A stretch of DNA of 64,000 nt from Alistipes sp. GTDB taxonomy: Bacteria; Bacteroidota; Bacteroidia; Bacteroidales; Rikenellaceae. The position numbers were made by a program, and so were the translations under genes. Positions 25,931 through 34,972 of the stretch are shown here, one piece after another (position 1 is the stretch's first letter; each line of letters begins with the position of its first letter). The notes under the pieces were generated by a model. That model worked only from the letters and a program-made list of their open reading frames with translations, was not told where the DNA came from and made no database searches. The stretch covers positions 124,001-188,000 of the forward strand of contig JAGBEH010000001.1 in assembly GCA_017937125.1 (NCBI GenBank), read 5' to 3'.

Positions 25931-26841
25931 ATCTTGCGGAGGCGAAAGAGATGCGCCCATATCTCGCCGAGCCGAAGGCTATGCCTGTGGGTTCGCCCGG
26001 AAAAACGGGCTATCTGAGGCTGGGGTTCGAACTCGACGACGACGGCAGGTCGGTGATGCGCGAATGGGAGCGCCGCGCTCCGCTCATCGTGCAGCAGGAG
26101 TTGTATTTCGACGAAGAGATGCCCGAAATGCCTTGCGTTTACATACTCTCGTCGGGAGGTCCCAACGTGGACGGCGACCGCTATGAACAGAACTTCATCG
26201 TCCGCAGGAATGCTTTCGCCCACATTTCTACGGGGGCGGCGACCAAGCTGGCGGAGATGCGGTACAACTTTTCGGGGCTGAAACAGCGTTTCGAGCTCGA
26301 GGAGGGCGCCTATCTCGAATATCTTCCCGAGCCGACGATACCGTGCCGTCATACGCGGTTCATAGCCGATACGGTGATTCGTATAGACTCTGCGGCGACG
26401 CTTTTCTACTCGGAGATATATATGAGCGGCCGCAAATATTTCGGCAGCGGCGAGCGGTTTATGTACGACATACTTTCGGTGTGCACCCGCGCCGAGCGCC
26501 CCGACGGCAGGCGGCTGTTTCGCGAGAAGTTCATCGTGCGACCCGAGATGCGGTCGCCCGAAACGCTCGGGGCGATGAACGGTTACGACGTGTTCGCCAA
26601 TGTCATTGTTCTTACGTCTCCCGAGTATGCCGAGACTATTTACGGGCGTACGCCCGCATATATCGACCGCGAACGTCGTTTGGCGGCGGGGATTACGTAC
26701 CTGCCCAATGACTGCGGCCTGCTGTTCAAGGTGCTGGGCGATGAAACGGAGCCGGTCAAGAAGGCCGTGCGCGAGTTCTGTTCGGCAGTGCGGCTCGTCG
26801 TCAAGGGCAAACCTCTGTTCGAGGAGTTCGCGTGGAGGTAA
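25927..26841 (+). CDS. ureD: Urease accessory protein UreD (UreH)
   Basis: A 304-residue UreD/UreH family member. Recognisable features are [24 protein letters not shown] (the family TxAAxKVY-like region), [15 protein letters not shown] and the C-terminal half rich in beta strands. UreD binds apo-urease directly and forms the channel along which nickel travels from UreG. The start overlaps the ureG stop by four bases. It is the last accessory gene, giving the order ureABCEFGD, with the urea transporter next after 33 bases. Confidence 0.92.
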   Translation: MNLAEAKEMRPYLAEPKAMPVGSPGKTGYLRLGFELDDDGRSVMREWERRAPLIVQQELYFDEEMPEMPCVYILSSGGPNVDGDRYEQNFIVRRNAFAHISTGAATKLAEMRYNFSGLKQRFELEEGAYLEYLPEPTIPCRHTRFIADTVIRIDSAATLFYSEIYMSGRKYFGSGERFMYDILSVCTRAERPDGRRLFREKFIVRPEMRSPETLGAMNGYDVFANVIVLTSPEYAETIYGRTPAYIDRERRLAAGITYLPNDCGLLFKVLGDETEPVKKAVREFCSAVRLVVKGKPLFEEFAWR

Positions 26842-26874
26842 TCTGTAAAATGTTTGATAAAAAATAGAAGTTTT

Positions 26875-27939
26875 ATGGCAAATTCAATCGTCAGGACGGT
26901 CGGCGACGGCAGCTCGTCGGGACTGATCAGGGTGCTGTTGCGCGGTGCGGGGCAGGTTATGTTCCAAAACAATGCGTGGACGGGATTATTCTTTTTGGCA
27001 GGCATATTCTGGGGCGCTTATTCCGATGGGCAGGGACTCGTCGGATGGGGCGCTCTGCTCGGGCTTGTCGTATCGACTCTTACGGGTTATATGCTGGGGC
27101 TGCCTGCACGGGACGGCGAACAGGGGTTGTGGGGATTCAACGGCATACTCGTGGGGTGTGCGTTCCCGACGTTTATGGGGAATACCGTGTGGATGTGGGT
27201 GGCGTTGATACTGTGCGCTATGCTTACCGTATTCGTCCGCACGGGTTTCAATAACGTTATGGCTAAATGGAAAGTGAACTCGTTCACCTTCCCGTTCGTA
27301 TTCTGTACGTGGATATTCCTTTTGGCGGCGCGCTCTATGCACGGATTGCCGCCCGAACATATGGCCGTACCTTCGTTGCCCGAATTGTCACTGTCGGGCG
27401 AAAGCCTTCGGTTCGCCGATCTGACCGTATATTGGCTGAAGGGTATCGCGCAGGTATTTCTGATAAATTCGTGGGTGACGGGACTGCTGTTCCTCATCGG
27501 GCTGTTCATCAGCAGCCGCTGGGCGGCGGTATGGGCTGCCGTCGGATCGGCACTGGCGCTGCTTGTGGCCATACTGTTCAAGGCAGCCGGTTCCGACGTG
27601 GTAAACGGTCTTTACGGTTTCAGCCCCGTACTTACGGCGATAGCTTTGGCCACGGTGTTTTACAAGCCCAATTTCTTTTCGGCTCTGTGGGCGCTTTTCG
27701 GTATTGTCATAACGGTGTTCGTGCAGGCGGGAATGAATGTTCTGGCCGCGCCTTTCGGCATAGCGACCCTTACGGCGCCGTTCTGCATTACGACGTGGCT
27801 GTTCCTGCTGCCGCTCATAAAGTTCGATGAAAACGATCATCCCGACCACTCGAACTGGTATGTCGAAAACAAACGTCATTTGGGCGGACGCCGGCGTGTC
27901 GATGCGTCGCGCGTCTCCTCGGACGACGGACGGCAGTGA
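26875..27939 (+). CDS. Urea transporter (UT family)
   Basis: A 354-residue membrane protein of the UT urea-channel family, with two homologous halves of about five helices each. The halves carry GLWGFNGILVGCAFPTF and VNGLYGFSPVLTAIALATVF, the paired motifs of the UT selectivity region, and TAPFCITTW matches the LPxxTxPF-like signature. Such proteins allow facilitated diffusion of urea into the cell. Its position directly after ureD makes it part of the urease operon. ATG 26875 (MANSI) is chosen; an upstream in-frame TTG would add seven residues. A terminator hairpin follows. Confidence 0.93.
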   Translation: MANSIVRTVGDGSSSGLIRVLLRGAGQVMFQNNAWTGLFFLAGIFWGAYSDGQGLVGWGALLGLVVSTLTGYMLGLPARDGEQGLWGFNGILVGCAFPTFMGNTVWMWVALILCAMLTVFVRTGFNNVMAKWKVNSFTFPFVFCTWIFLLAARSMHGLPPEHMAVPSLPELSLSGESLRFADLTVYWLKGIAQVFLINSWVTGLLFLIGLFISSRWAAVWAAVGSALALLVAILFKAAGSDVVNGLYGFSPVLTAIALATVFYKPNFFSALWALFGIVITVFVQAGMNVLAAPFGIATLTAPFCITTWLFLLPLIKFDENDHPDHSNWYVENKRHLGGRRRVDASRVSSDDGRQ

Positions 27940-27959
27940 TTCTGTCGGAGCGGGTACGG

Positions 27960-27997
27960 TTCGCGGGCGTAGGTTATACCTTACGCCCGCGAATTTT
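27960..27997. terminator. Bidirectional terminator after the urease cluster
   Basis: The 12-base arms TTCGCGGGCGTA (27960-27971) and TACGCCCGCGAA (27982-27993) are followed by TTTTATT. The T run overlaps the stop codon of the converging transporter gene. Confidence 0.85.
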
Positions 27998-29933
27998 ATT
28001 CGTTTTTCGATGTTTCCGGCAGTACCTTGCGGCCTGCGAAGAGCGTGACCAATGCTCCGGTCAGCAATACGCCCATCGTCGCCGCCAGTACGGCGAGCAT
28101 CCCGCCGTGTTCGAGCAGCAGGGGCATGCACAGCACTCCGATAACGGCTCCCGTTTTCCCGAATGCCGCCGCCAGCCCCGCGCCTGCACCCCTGTCTTCG
28201 ACGGAGTATATCTGGGAGGGGATGATGAAGGTCATAAGATGCGGGCCTGCGTTTATGAACAGCTCGAATATCATAAATCCGACGACGGCAACCCACGTGT
28301 GCATATGCAGCTCATATGCCGCGAGCAGAAGCCCGAGCCCTGCTATCGACAGGATGAACCCCCAGAATTGCGTGCGGACATGATTCGTACGCCGTATCGA
28401 GAACAGGCCGAGTATGAAGCCTGCGAGTATGAACAGACTGATGTAAACCGTCATTTCCACCGACCCGATAACCTGAAGCACCGTCCCCTTCGCCGCCGAT
28501 CCGGTCTCTATGCCGAGTGCCATAATCAGGGCGGGCAGGAACACTCCTATGCCGTAGACGCCTACGCCTTCGCACGCCCACGGGATGCCGCTGAATGCGA
28601 TTTTACCGATATTTTCCTTGCGGAACAATCCGCCCCATGAGGTCTGCGAGGACTTGGGGCGTGCGTTTTGACGTATATAGTCGATCTTCACGTCCGAACC
28701 GAGAAAATTATGCACCGCGCGTTCCGCCTCGTCGGCGCGTCCGTGCGCCATAAGCCAGCTCGGGCTTTGTGCGAAACGTATGCGTGCGCCAAGCATCACA
28801 ATGGCGGCGAGCGTGATTATGAAGAACAGTTTGTTCCATATCTGCGGATCCTGCCAGCGTTGCAACAGCAGCAGGCAGCCTACGGCGGCGAATATGTTGC
28901 CCAGGGCCGAGAACGCCTTGGCGATGCCCACCATAGTGAGGCGCCACCGTTTGGGCATAATCTCGGATATGTAGTCGGAATCGAGGCTGTACCCTCCGCC
29001 GATGCCGAGACCCATAAGGAACAGGCTGATGACTAACCCCGTGATGCTGTCGGTGTGCATCGCTATCAACGATGCCGTGAGTATCAGTGCGGGACAGAAG
29101 CGGAAGAAGAACAGGTATCCGTACTTGTCGCTCAGACCGCCGAACAATACGGAGCCGACGGTTATGCCTATGAGACTCGTACAGGCTACGGCTCCCTGCT
29201 GCAACGACGTGAGTTCGGGATGCCCGATGATTTGCAGCAGCGGGATGACTATACCGATGATAGTTGCCAGCCCTGCGCCCGTCATCTGGCCGAGAGAGGC
29301 CGTGAGAAGCACTCGGAAGTGCCCCCAGCGCAGCGGCATAGTTTCCATATCTACGGGTTGCCCGTCCTTGTTGGCTCCTATGTGCAACAGCTTTGCGCGC
29401 AGTTTGTTCCAGCGGTCGATAATCCACAGCAGGCCTACGCCGACACCCACGCCGACAGCCGACTCGAAGAAGCGCAGCATACAGTTCGTCGCAGGGTCTA
29501 CGTTCGGCGACATCTGCGATACGAGCATTATTATCAGCAGCGTAATCGTGGCTATATGGCCGTTGTTGTAGATGTTCAGCAGCATGAATATCATCTCCAG
29601 CACGAATACCGACATAAGCATCCCGACCACCGTAAACGGCAGCATCTTGAGATATACGTAAGCTACGAATGCCCCGACGAACGTTCCGAAAACGCGGGTC
29701 AGCCCCAGCTGCAACGACTCCTTGTAACCCGTTTTTTGCAGGACCACCACTACCGAGGTACAGGCGAGCATCGCTCCCATCCAGCGCGACGTGGCGTGGA
29801 ACGACCCCGTTACGTGCATTCCGAGAAGGTATGCGAACAGAATGCCGATGCAGGTGATTATCAGTACGAACGGCTGCACGCGAGAGAATGCGGCGTTTAT
29901 GGCCGTACGGACGGACTGTTTTTTGTTTTCCAT
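27996..29933 (-). CDS. FUSC-like / MFS fusion transporter
   Basis: A 645-residue polytopic membrane protein of two unequal parts. Residues about 1-180 resemble the membrane half of aromatic-acid-exporter/FUSC proteins (ArAE_1-type, with LTRVFGTFVGAFVAYVYL). Residues about 200-640 are a 12-helix major facilitator of the sugar/organic acid porter type, with the loop motif GGLSDKYGYLFFF and the repeated GLGIGGGY segment. No frameshift separates the halves. The substrate is unknown. It converges on the urease operon and is divergent from the TonB receptor. A fusion of these two families is unusual as far as I know. Confidence 0.82.
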   Translation of the reverse strand: MENKKQSVRTAINAAFSRVQPFVLIITCIGILFAYLLGMHVTGSFHATSRWMGAMLACTSVVVVLQKTGYKESLQLGLTRVFGTFVGAFVAYVYLKMLPFTVVGMLMSVFVLEMIFMLLNIYNNGHIATITLLIIMLVSQMSPNVDPATNCMLRFFESAVGVGVGVGLLWIIDRWNKLRAKLLHIGANKDGQPVDMETMPLRWGHFRVLLTASLGQMTGAGLATIIGIVIPLLQIIGHPELTSLQQGAVACTSLIGITVGSVLFGGLSDKYGYLFFFRFCPALILTASLIAMHTDSITGLVISLFLMGLGIGGGYSLDSDYISEIMPKRWRLTMVGIAKAFSALGNIFAAVGCLLLLQRWQDPQIWNKLFFIITLAAIVMLGARIRFAQSPSWLMAHGRADEAERAVHNFLGSDVKIDYIRQNARPKSSQTSWGGLFRKENIGKIAFSGIPWACEGVGVYGIGVFLPALIMALGIETGSAAKGTVLQVIGSVEMTVYISLFILAGFILGLFSIRRTNHVRTQFWGFILSIAGLGLLLAAYELHMHTWVAVVGFMIFELFINAGPHLMTFIIPSQIYSVEDRGAGAGLAAAFGKTGAVIGVLCMPLLLEHGGMLAVLAATMGVLLTGALVTLFAGRKVLPETSKNE

Positions 29934-30042
29934 ATGATTTTTTTATCGATGGCGCACGCAAGAAATGCGCCGAAACGGCATATGGAACCTTATCATATTC
30001 GAAAATGCCCTTTCCTTGGGGTCGCGCTCGTCGAACTTTTAT

Positions 30043-30050
30043 TATATTTG
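30043..30050 (+). promoter_or_regulatory. -7 element TATATTTG upstream of the TonB receptor gene
   Basis: An exact TAnnTTTG match 6 bases before the GTG at 30056. The upstream TTG at 30016-30018 is 24 bases away, slightly far for a standard -33 element. Confidence 0.5.
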
Positions 30051-30055
30051 CAATC

Positions 30056-32428
30056 GTGTTACGCAGATTGATTTGCATATCGTTTGCGGTGCTGTCCGCA
30101 TTGTCGGCCGCCGCTGCGGGATACCGTGTGGCAGGGTGCGTAATAGACCGCGCTACGCGGCTCGGCGTTCCGTATGCCGCCGTCGTCATAGACGGACGCG
30201 AGGAGAAGGGCGGAGCTGCCGATTCTTTGGGACGGTTCGTTATCGACGGCGTCGAACCCGGTATATGCCGCCTGTCGGCCTCGTCGCTGGGGTATGTTCC
30301 GACCGTTACGCCCGAGTATCAGATCTCGGCCGCAACTCCGTTTATCGAAATCGAGCTCGACGAGGACGTCTCCGAAACGGATGCCGTTACCGTCACGCTG
30401 TCGCCTTTCAGACATACGGCCGAAAGCCCTGTCAGTATGCGTGTCATCGGATTGCGCGACATCGAGAAGAGCCCCGGTGCCAATCGCGACGTCTCGCGTA
30501 TAGTCCGCTCGTATCCGGGCGTATCGTTCTCGCCCGTAGGTTACCGTAACGACCTTATAGTGCGCGGCGGCGGGCCGTCGGAGAATGTCTTTTTTATGGA
30601 CGGCATAGAGATTCCCAATATCAACCATTTTGCCACGCAGGGCGCTTCCGGCGGTCCCGTCAGCATAGTCAATTCTGATCTGGTGCGCGAAATAAACTTC
30701 TATACGGGGTCTTTCCCCGCTGACAGGGCGGGGGCCTTGAGTTCGGTGCTCGATTTCAAACTGCGTGACGGGAATGCCGAAAAACAGACCTTCAAGGCTA
30801 CCGTGGGAGCGTCGGATGCGGGTATCAGCGGCAGCGGCCATATAGGCGGCGGGACGACATATCTCTTCTCGTTGAGGCAATCGTATCTGCAACTACTGTT
30901 CAAATTGTTGGGACTGCCGTTTCTGCCGAATTATATCGACGGACAGATAAAGGTCAAGACCCGATTGTCAGAACGCGACGAGTTGTCGTTTCTGGCCCTT
31001 GCGGGCATCGATAAGATGCGGCTCAATACCGACCAGAAGGGCGAATCGGCGGAGTATATGCTCAGCTATCTGCCGCAGTTGAAGCAGGAGACATTCACGC
31101 TCGGCACTTCGTATCGCCATTTCGCGGGGCAGCACGTCCAGACGCTGGCATTGTCCTATAATTACCTGAACAATCGCAATATAAAGTATCGTAACAACGA
31201 CGAGTCATCGCCCGAGAACCTTATCCTTCGGTTGAGGGCGGTCGAGGGCAAGGCCGCTCTCCGATTCGACAACCGCTCGTATCTCGGGCGGTGGACCGTA
31301 CGTGCCGGCGCCGAGATTACTTTCCGCCATTATGCGAATCGGACGTTGCAGCGCCGTTATACGGGTCTGAGCGACCTGATAGACTATCGTACGAAGTTGG
31401 GCACCGTAGGGTGGGGTATCTTCGCCAATGCCGATTACAAGTCTGCCGACGGCCGTTTCTCTTCATCGCTGGGCCTTCGTGCCGACGGATGCGACTATTC
31501 CGCTCGGATGAGCAGTTTCTGGCTCCGTCCGTCGCCGCGCGTGTCGCTCTCTTATGCCTTGGGCGGTGGATGGTCGTTGAGCGGCAGTGCGGGCCTGTAC
31601 TATCAGCTGCCTCCGTTCACGGCGCTCGGCTTCAAGAGCGGCGGCGTGATCGTGAACCGCGACCTCGACTATATGAGTGTGGTCTCGACGGCTGCGGGTG
31701 CAGAGTGGCGCCTGAGGGACAGGCTTATCGTCTCGGTCGAAGGGTTCTATAAGTTCTATACGGATATTCCCTTGTCGGTGGCGGACAATATCCCCCTTAC
31801 GTGCAAGGGCAACGATTACGGCACCGTCGGCGACGAACGTCTGGTGTCGTCGGCGCAGGGGCGTGCCTACGGTCTGGAAATGATGATCCGTTGGCAGATT
31901 TCGGGACGGTTGAATGTCGTGGGGTCGGGAACCCTGTACCGCAGCGAATACCGCAGCCATCGGCACGCGAAATATATCGCCTCGGCGTGGGATAACCGTT
32001 TCGTGGTAAATGCGAGCGGTACGTACGACTTCCCGCACGCGTGGAGCGTCGGTTTGAAACTGAGTGCCATAGGCGGCGCTCCGTATACGCCCTATGACGA
32101 ATACGCATCGTCGCTGAAAGAGGCGTGGAATGCTTCGGGGCGGCCGCAATACGACTATTCGCGTTATAACGAAGGGCGCCTGAAGGCGTTCGCGCAGTTG
32201 GACGTGCGTCTGGATAAGACATTCTATTTCAAAAGATGGATGCTGGGGCTGTATGTCGATTTGCAGAATGTTACTTTCAGCAAACTGCGCCAGCCCGACG
32301 TGCTTATGAGTACGGGTGTGATAGAGAATCCCGAAGCGCCTTCGGCCGAGCAGCGCTATGTTATGAAGAAGATACGTCAGAGCAGCGGAACCCTGATTCC
32401 GACGCTGGGTATAACGATAGAATTTTGA
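30056..32428 (+). CDS. TonB-dependent outer-membrane receptor with carboxypeptidase-like domain
   Basis: About 790 residues. A signal peptide (LRRLICISFAVLSALSAAAA) is followed by a carboxypeptidase-D-like regulatory domain (about 25-105), a plug domain (about 115-225, with RIVRSYPGVSF, LIVRGGGPSENVFFMDGIEI) and a 22-strand-type barrel. It imports a substrate (metal chelate, peptide or glycan) using TonB energy; the ligand is unknown. It has no SusD partner. The start is uncertain: no ATG follows the promoter element, and GTG 30056 would give a nearly leaderless transcript. A CorA gene starts 5 bases after the stop, so metal uptake is a reasonable but unproven guess. Confidence 0.85.
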   Translation: MLRRLICISFAVLSALSAAAAGYRVAGCVIDRATRLGVPYAAVVIDGREEKGGAADSLGRFVIDGVEPGICRLSASSLGYVPTVTPEYQISAATPFIEIELDEDVSETDAVTVTLSPFRHTAESPVSMRVIGLRDIEKSPGANRDVSRIVRSYPGVSFSPVGYRNDLIVRGGGPSENVFFMDGIEIPNINHFATQGASGGPVSIVNSDLVREINFYTGSFPADRAGALSSVLDFKLRDGNAEKQTFKATVGASDAGISGSGHIGGGTTYLFSLRQSYLQLLFKLLGLPFLPNYIDGQIKVKTRLSERDELSFLALAGIDKMRLNTDQKGESAEYMLSYLPQLKQETFTLGTSYRHFAGQHVQTLALSYNYLNNRNIKYRNNDESSPENLILRLRAVEGKAALRFDNRSYLGRWTVRAGAEITFRHYANRTLQRRYTGLSDLIDYRTKLGTVGWGIFANADYKSADGRFSSSLGLRADGCDYSARMSSFWLRPSPRVSLSYALGGGWSLSGSAGLYYQLPPFTALGFKSGGVIVNRDLDYMSVVSTAAGAEWRLRDRLIVSVEGFYKFYTDIPLSVADNIPLTCKGNDYGTVGDERLVSSAQGRAYGLEMMIRWQISGRLNVVGSGTLYRSEYRSHRHAKYIASAWDNRFVVNASGTYDFPHAWSVGLKLSAIGGAPYTPYDEYASSLKEAWNASGRPQYDYSRYNEGRLKAFAQLDVRLDKTFYFKRWMLGLYVDLQNVTFSKLRQPDVLMSTGVIENPEAPSAEQRYVMKKIRQSSGTLIPTLGITIEF

Positions 32429-32432
32429 TGCT

Positions 32433-33455
32433 ATGGATGATTACGGTCTGTTGAGCGAGCAGCTGTTTTATAACGGCGCCAATCGTGCCGATACGGCGAT
32501 ACGGCTCATAAGCTACAATGCCGACAAGGTGATGGAGAGCATTCCCGACGATTTTGCGACGGTGGTGCCTGCCCTCGATCCCGCTTCGGTGCACTGGGTG
32601 CGCGTGCACGGCCTGCGAGATACGGAGCGCATACGTTCCGTGTGTGCAGCATTCGGAATCGATTTTTTAGTGGTGCAGGATATTCTGAACGTGGAGCATC
32701 CGAGCAAGGTCGAGGAGTACGAGAAGTTCAATTTCATCGTTGCCCAATCATTTGCCGACGGCACCCCGACGCACGTGGCACTGATTCAGGGCTCCAATTT
32801 CGTTATGAGCTTCGCCGACAGCGAAACGGCGGTTTTCGATGCGGTTATGAACGTAATTGCGGCCAATGTGCTGAAGATACGCACCCGCACGGCCGATTAT
32901 CTGCTTACCGTGCTGCTGAACAGTCTGGTTACCCGATACATCTTTGTCGCGGCCGCTATCGACGACGAACTCGATGAACTGGAGACCGACCTCATAGCCT
33001 CGTCGGCCGATCGGGACATAGGGGCGCAGATTCAGTCGTTGCGTCGTCGCTATATGGAGCTTAAGCGTGCCGTTGTGCCTCTCAAGGAACAATATGCCAA
33101 GCTCCTGAGGACCGATTCGGGGCTTGTCCGCAAACCCAATCGCCCGTTCTTCAACGACGTGAACGACCATCTGTTCTATGTCGTGCAGTCGATAGACGGA
33201 TGCCGCGAGACGCTCTCGTCCCTTATGGACCTGTACATATCGAACAACGACCTTCGGATGAATGACATAATGAAACGATTGACGGTGGTCTCGACCATAT
33301 TCATTCCGCTGACATTCTTAGTAGGCGTGTGGGGAATGAATTTCGAGTTTATGCCCGAATTGGGATGGCGCTACGGCTATCTTGCGGCGTGGGCGGTGAT
33401 GCTTGTCATCGGCATTGCCGTCTTTCTGTTCCTCCGTTCGAAGAGGTGGCGTTGA
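32433..33455 (+). CDS. CorA-type divalent cation transporter
   Basis: A 340-residue CorA/MIT-family protein. A long cytoplasmic N-terminal domain (about 1-275) with extended charged helices leads into two C-terminal transmembrane helices; the first ends with the signature YxGMN-like motif VGVWGMNFEF (GMN at 301-303). CorA pentamers carry Mg2+ or, in some members, Co2+, Ni2+ or Zn2+. The gene starts 5 bases after the TonB receptor and is probably co-transcribed. Its stop (TGA) directly abuts the stop of the converging MFS gene, with no base between. Confidence 0.92.
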   Translation: MDDYGLLSEQLFYNGANRADTAIRLISYNADKVMESIPDDFATVVPALDPASVHWVRVHGLRDTERIRSVCAAFGIDFLVVQDILNVEHPSKVEEYEKFNFIVAQSFADGTPTHVALIQGSNFVMSFADSETAVFDAVMNVIAANVLKIRTRTADYLLTVLLNSLVTRYIFVAAAIDDELDELETDLIASSADRDIGAQIQSLRRRYMELKRAVVPLKEQYAKLLRTDSGLVRKPNRPFFNDVNDHLFYVVQSIDGCRETLSSLMDLYISNNDLRMNDIMKRLTVVSTIFIPLTFLVGVWGMNFEFMPELGWRYGYLAAWAVMLVIGIAVFLFLRSKRWR

Positions 33456-34679
33456 TTATCTCAGCCTGTGCCTGTCGAAGTGCGGCGTCACGTAGCTGAC
33501 GAACAGCAGCAGCGATATGATTGCCAGCATAGTACCGACGGCATAGCAAACGGCGAAGTTCCACTCGGACAACGCACCGCCGAGCAACATCCCGAATCCG
33601 ATACCGACATCCCAGCCCGTCAGGTATGTGGCATTTGCCGTTGCGCGGCGCGAATTGGGAGCGAGGTTGATGAAGAGCGTGTTGAAGGCGGGGAACATCG
33701 TGCCGAATCCGTAGCCTATCAACATCGCCGATGCGAAATAGACGACATATCCTGCCGCGATGCTTCGTGCGGCAACGGTCGAAAGCAATGCCTCGAATGC
33801 TATGCCGACCGTCGCGATTATGATTCCTTTGCGTATGGTTTGGGTGACGAACCCCTTGTCCACCATCTTGCCCGAACTCAACCGCGATATTATAAGCCCT
33901 GCGGCCATAACGGTGAAGAACAGACCCGAACTCGACGTTATGCCCGATTCCGAAGCGTAGAGAGCCATATAGCTTGTCGTCATACCGTACGGTATCGACA
34001 AGAGGAAGAGCGACAGGCAGGCGGGTATTCCCTCGACCATAAAGAAACGGTCTATCGAAACGGCACGGTTGGGAGTGGGCGACGGCGCCCTGTCGGGAGT
34101 GCGGACGAGCGATGCGAATACGAGCCCTGCGGCGCCCGTGGCGAGCGATGTGAGGAACAGCAGCGTGAAATTGCCCGATGATATTATGAACAGCCCGACC
34201 ATAGGCCCGAATGCCATAGCCGTATTTCCCATAACGCCGTAATATCCGAGGCCTTCGCCGCGCCGCGATGACGGCATCACGTCGATTACGAGCGTGTTGC
34301 CGGTCGTGGAGAGGGTGCCGAATGTGAATCCGTGGAATATCCTCAATGCTATGAACATCCCCAATGTCTCGGTTATGCCTAAATAGCCGATAAACGACAG
34401 CACGAACAGAACGTAGGCTATGATGTAGACTTTCTTGCGGGGGTATGTGTCGGCCATAAACCCTGCGAAAGGCCTTACGCTCAGAACGGCGACCACGTAG
34501 CACGACAGAACCACTCCGATCATCGTCTGGCCGATGCCGAAATTCTCGCGCAGATAGAACGGCAGCGTCGGTACGAGCAGGAAGAACGAGAATGCCATAA
34601 GGAAGGCGGCTATGCAGACGAAGATATAGTTTTTCGACCAAAGTTTGTCTTTGGCTCCGACAGTTGTATTCATACTCAT
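33456..34679 (-). CDS. MFS transporter (drug/sugar efflux type)
   Basis: A 407-residue major facilitator with 12 predicted helices. The loop between helices 2 and 3 carries GFMADTYPRKKVYI, the MFS motif A pattern. Overall it resembles drug:H+ antiporter family 1 (MFS_1). The substrate is unknown. The start ATG at 34679 (MSMNTTVG) is preferred, with 34673 as an alternative; longer frames upstream cross the promoter element and lack a membrane-protein character. The promoter TAACTTTG lies within an imperfect palindrome. Between this gene and the ferritin gene (34680-34972, 293 bases) I see only that palindrome and a terminator hairpin. Confidence 0.87.
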   Translation of the reverse strand: MSMNTTVGAKDKLWSKNYIFVCIAAFLMAFSFFLLVPTLPFYLRENFGIGQTMIGVVLSCYVVAVLSVRPFAGFMADTYPRKKVYIIAYVLFVLSFIGYLGITETLGMFIALRIFHGFTFGTLSTTGNTLVIDVMPSSRRGEGLGYYGVMGNTAMAFGPMVGLFIISSGNFTLLFLTSLATGAAGLVFASLVRTPDRAPSPTPNRAVSIDRFFMVEGIPACLSLFLLSIPYGMTTSYMALYASESGITSSSGLFFTVMAAGLIISRLSSGKMVDKGFVTQTIRKGIIIATVGIAFEALLSTVAARSIAAGYVVYFASAMLIGYGFGTMFPAFNTLFINLAPNSRRATANATYLTGWDVGIGFGMLLGGALSEWNFAVCYAVGTMLAIISLLLFVSYVTPHFDRHRLR

Positions 34680-34689
34680 TGTAACCTTT

Positions 34690-34711
34690 AACCTTTGCGG
34701 GTGCAAAGTTA
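34690..34711 (-). promoter_or_regulatory. Promoter element TAACTTTG within a palindrome, MFS gene
   Basis: TAACTTTG on the minus strand (34704-34711) is one arm of an imperfect inverted repeat whose other arm is AACCTTTGC (34690-34698). The arrangement could be an operator overlapping the transcription start. Confidence 0.45.
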
Positions 34712-34903
34712 AACAAAAAAACGTGCGGTTGTGTCTGTCGGGCTGCATTTGCCGTGCCATAGGGTCGTTGCGGCCGACGGCCGTACGGTTCCGCATCGGC
34801 CGCGGCAGAGGGAGCCGTTGCCTGCCGCGGGAGCGGCATTCCGACAGAACGGGTGCGTAGATATGAAACGGCATCTTTGGGCGCCGAGCGGGCAGTAAAA
34901 TAA

Positions 34904-34941
34904 CGGGAAGATTTCGTTTTCGAAATCTTCCCGCCTTTTTT
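34904..34941. terminator. Terminator hairpin of the ferritin gene
   Basis: The 13-base arms CGGGAAGATTTCG and CGAAATCTTCCCG have a loop of four T. It is flanked by T-rich sequence on both strands and lies 31 bases past the ferritin stop. Confidence 0.85.
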
Positions 34942-34972
34942 CGGCTGTGAACCGATTCTTCGTCCCGCGGAA

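Noticed and set aside
34645-34860. 71-codon frame on the plus strand between the MFS and ferritin genes
   Set aside because: It overlaps the start of the MFS gene and its promoter on the other strand, and the residues look like random translation with no lipobox context or homologue that I recognise.
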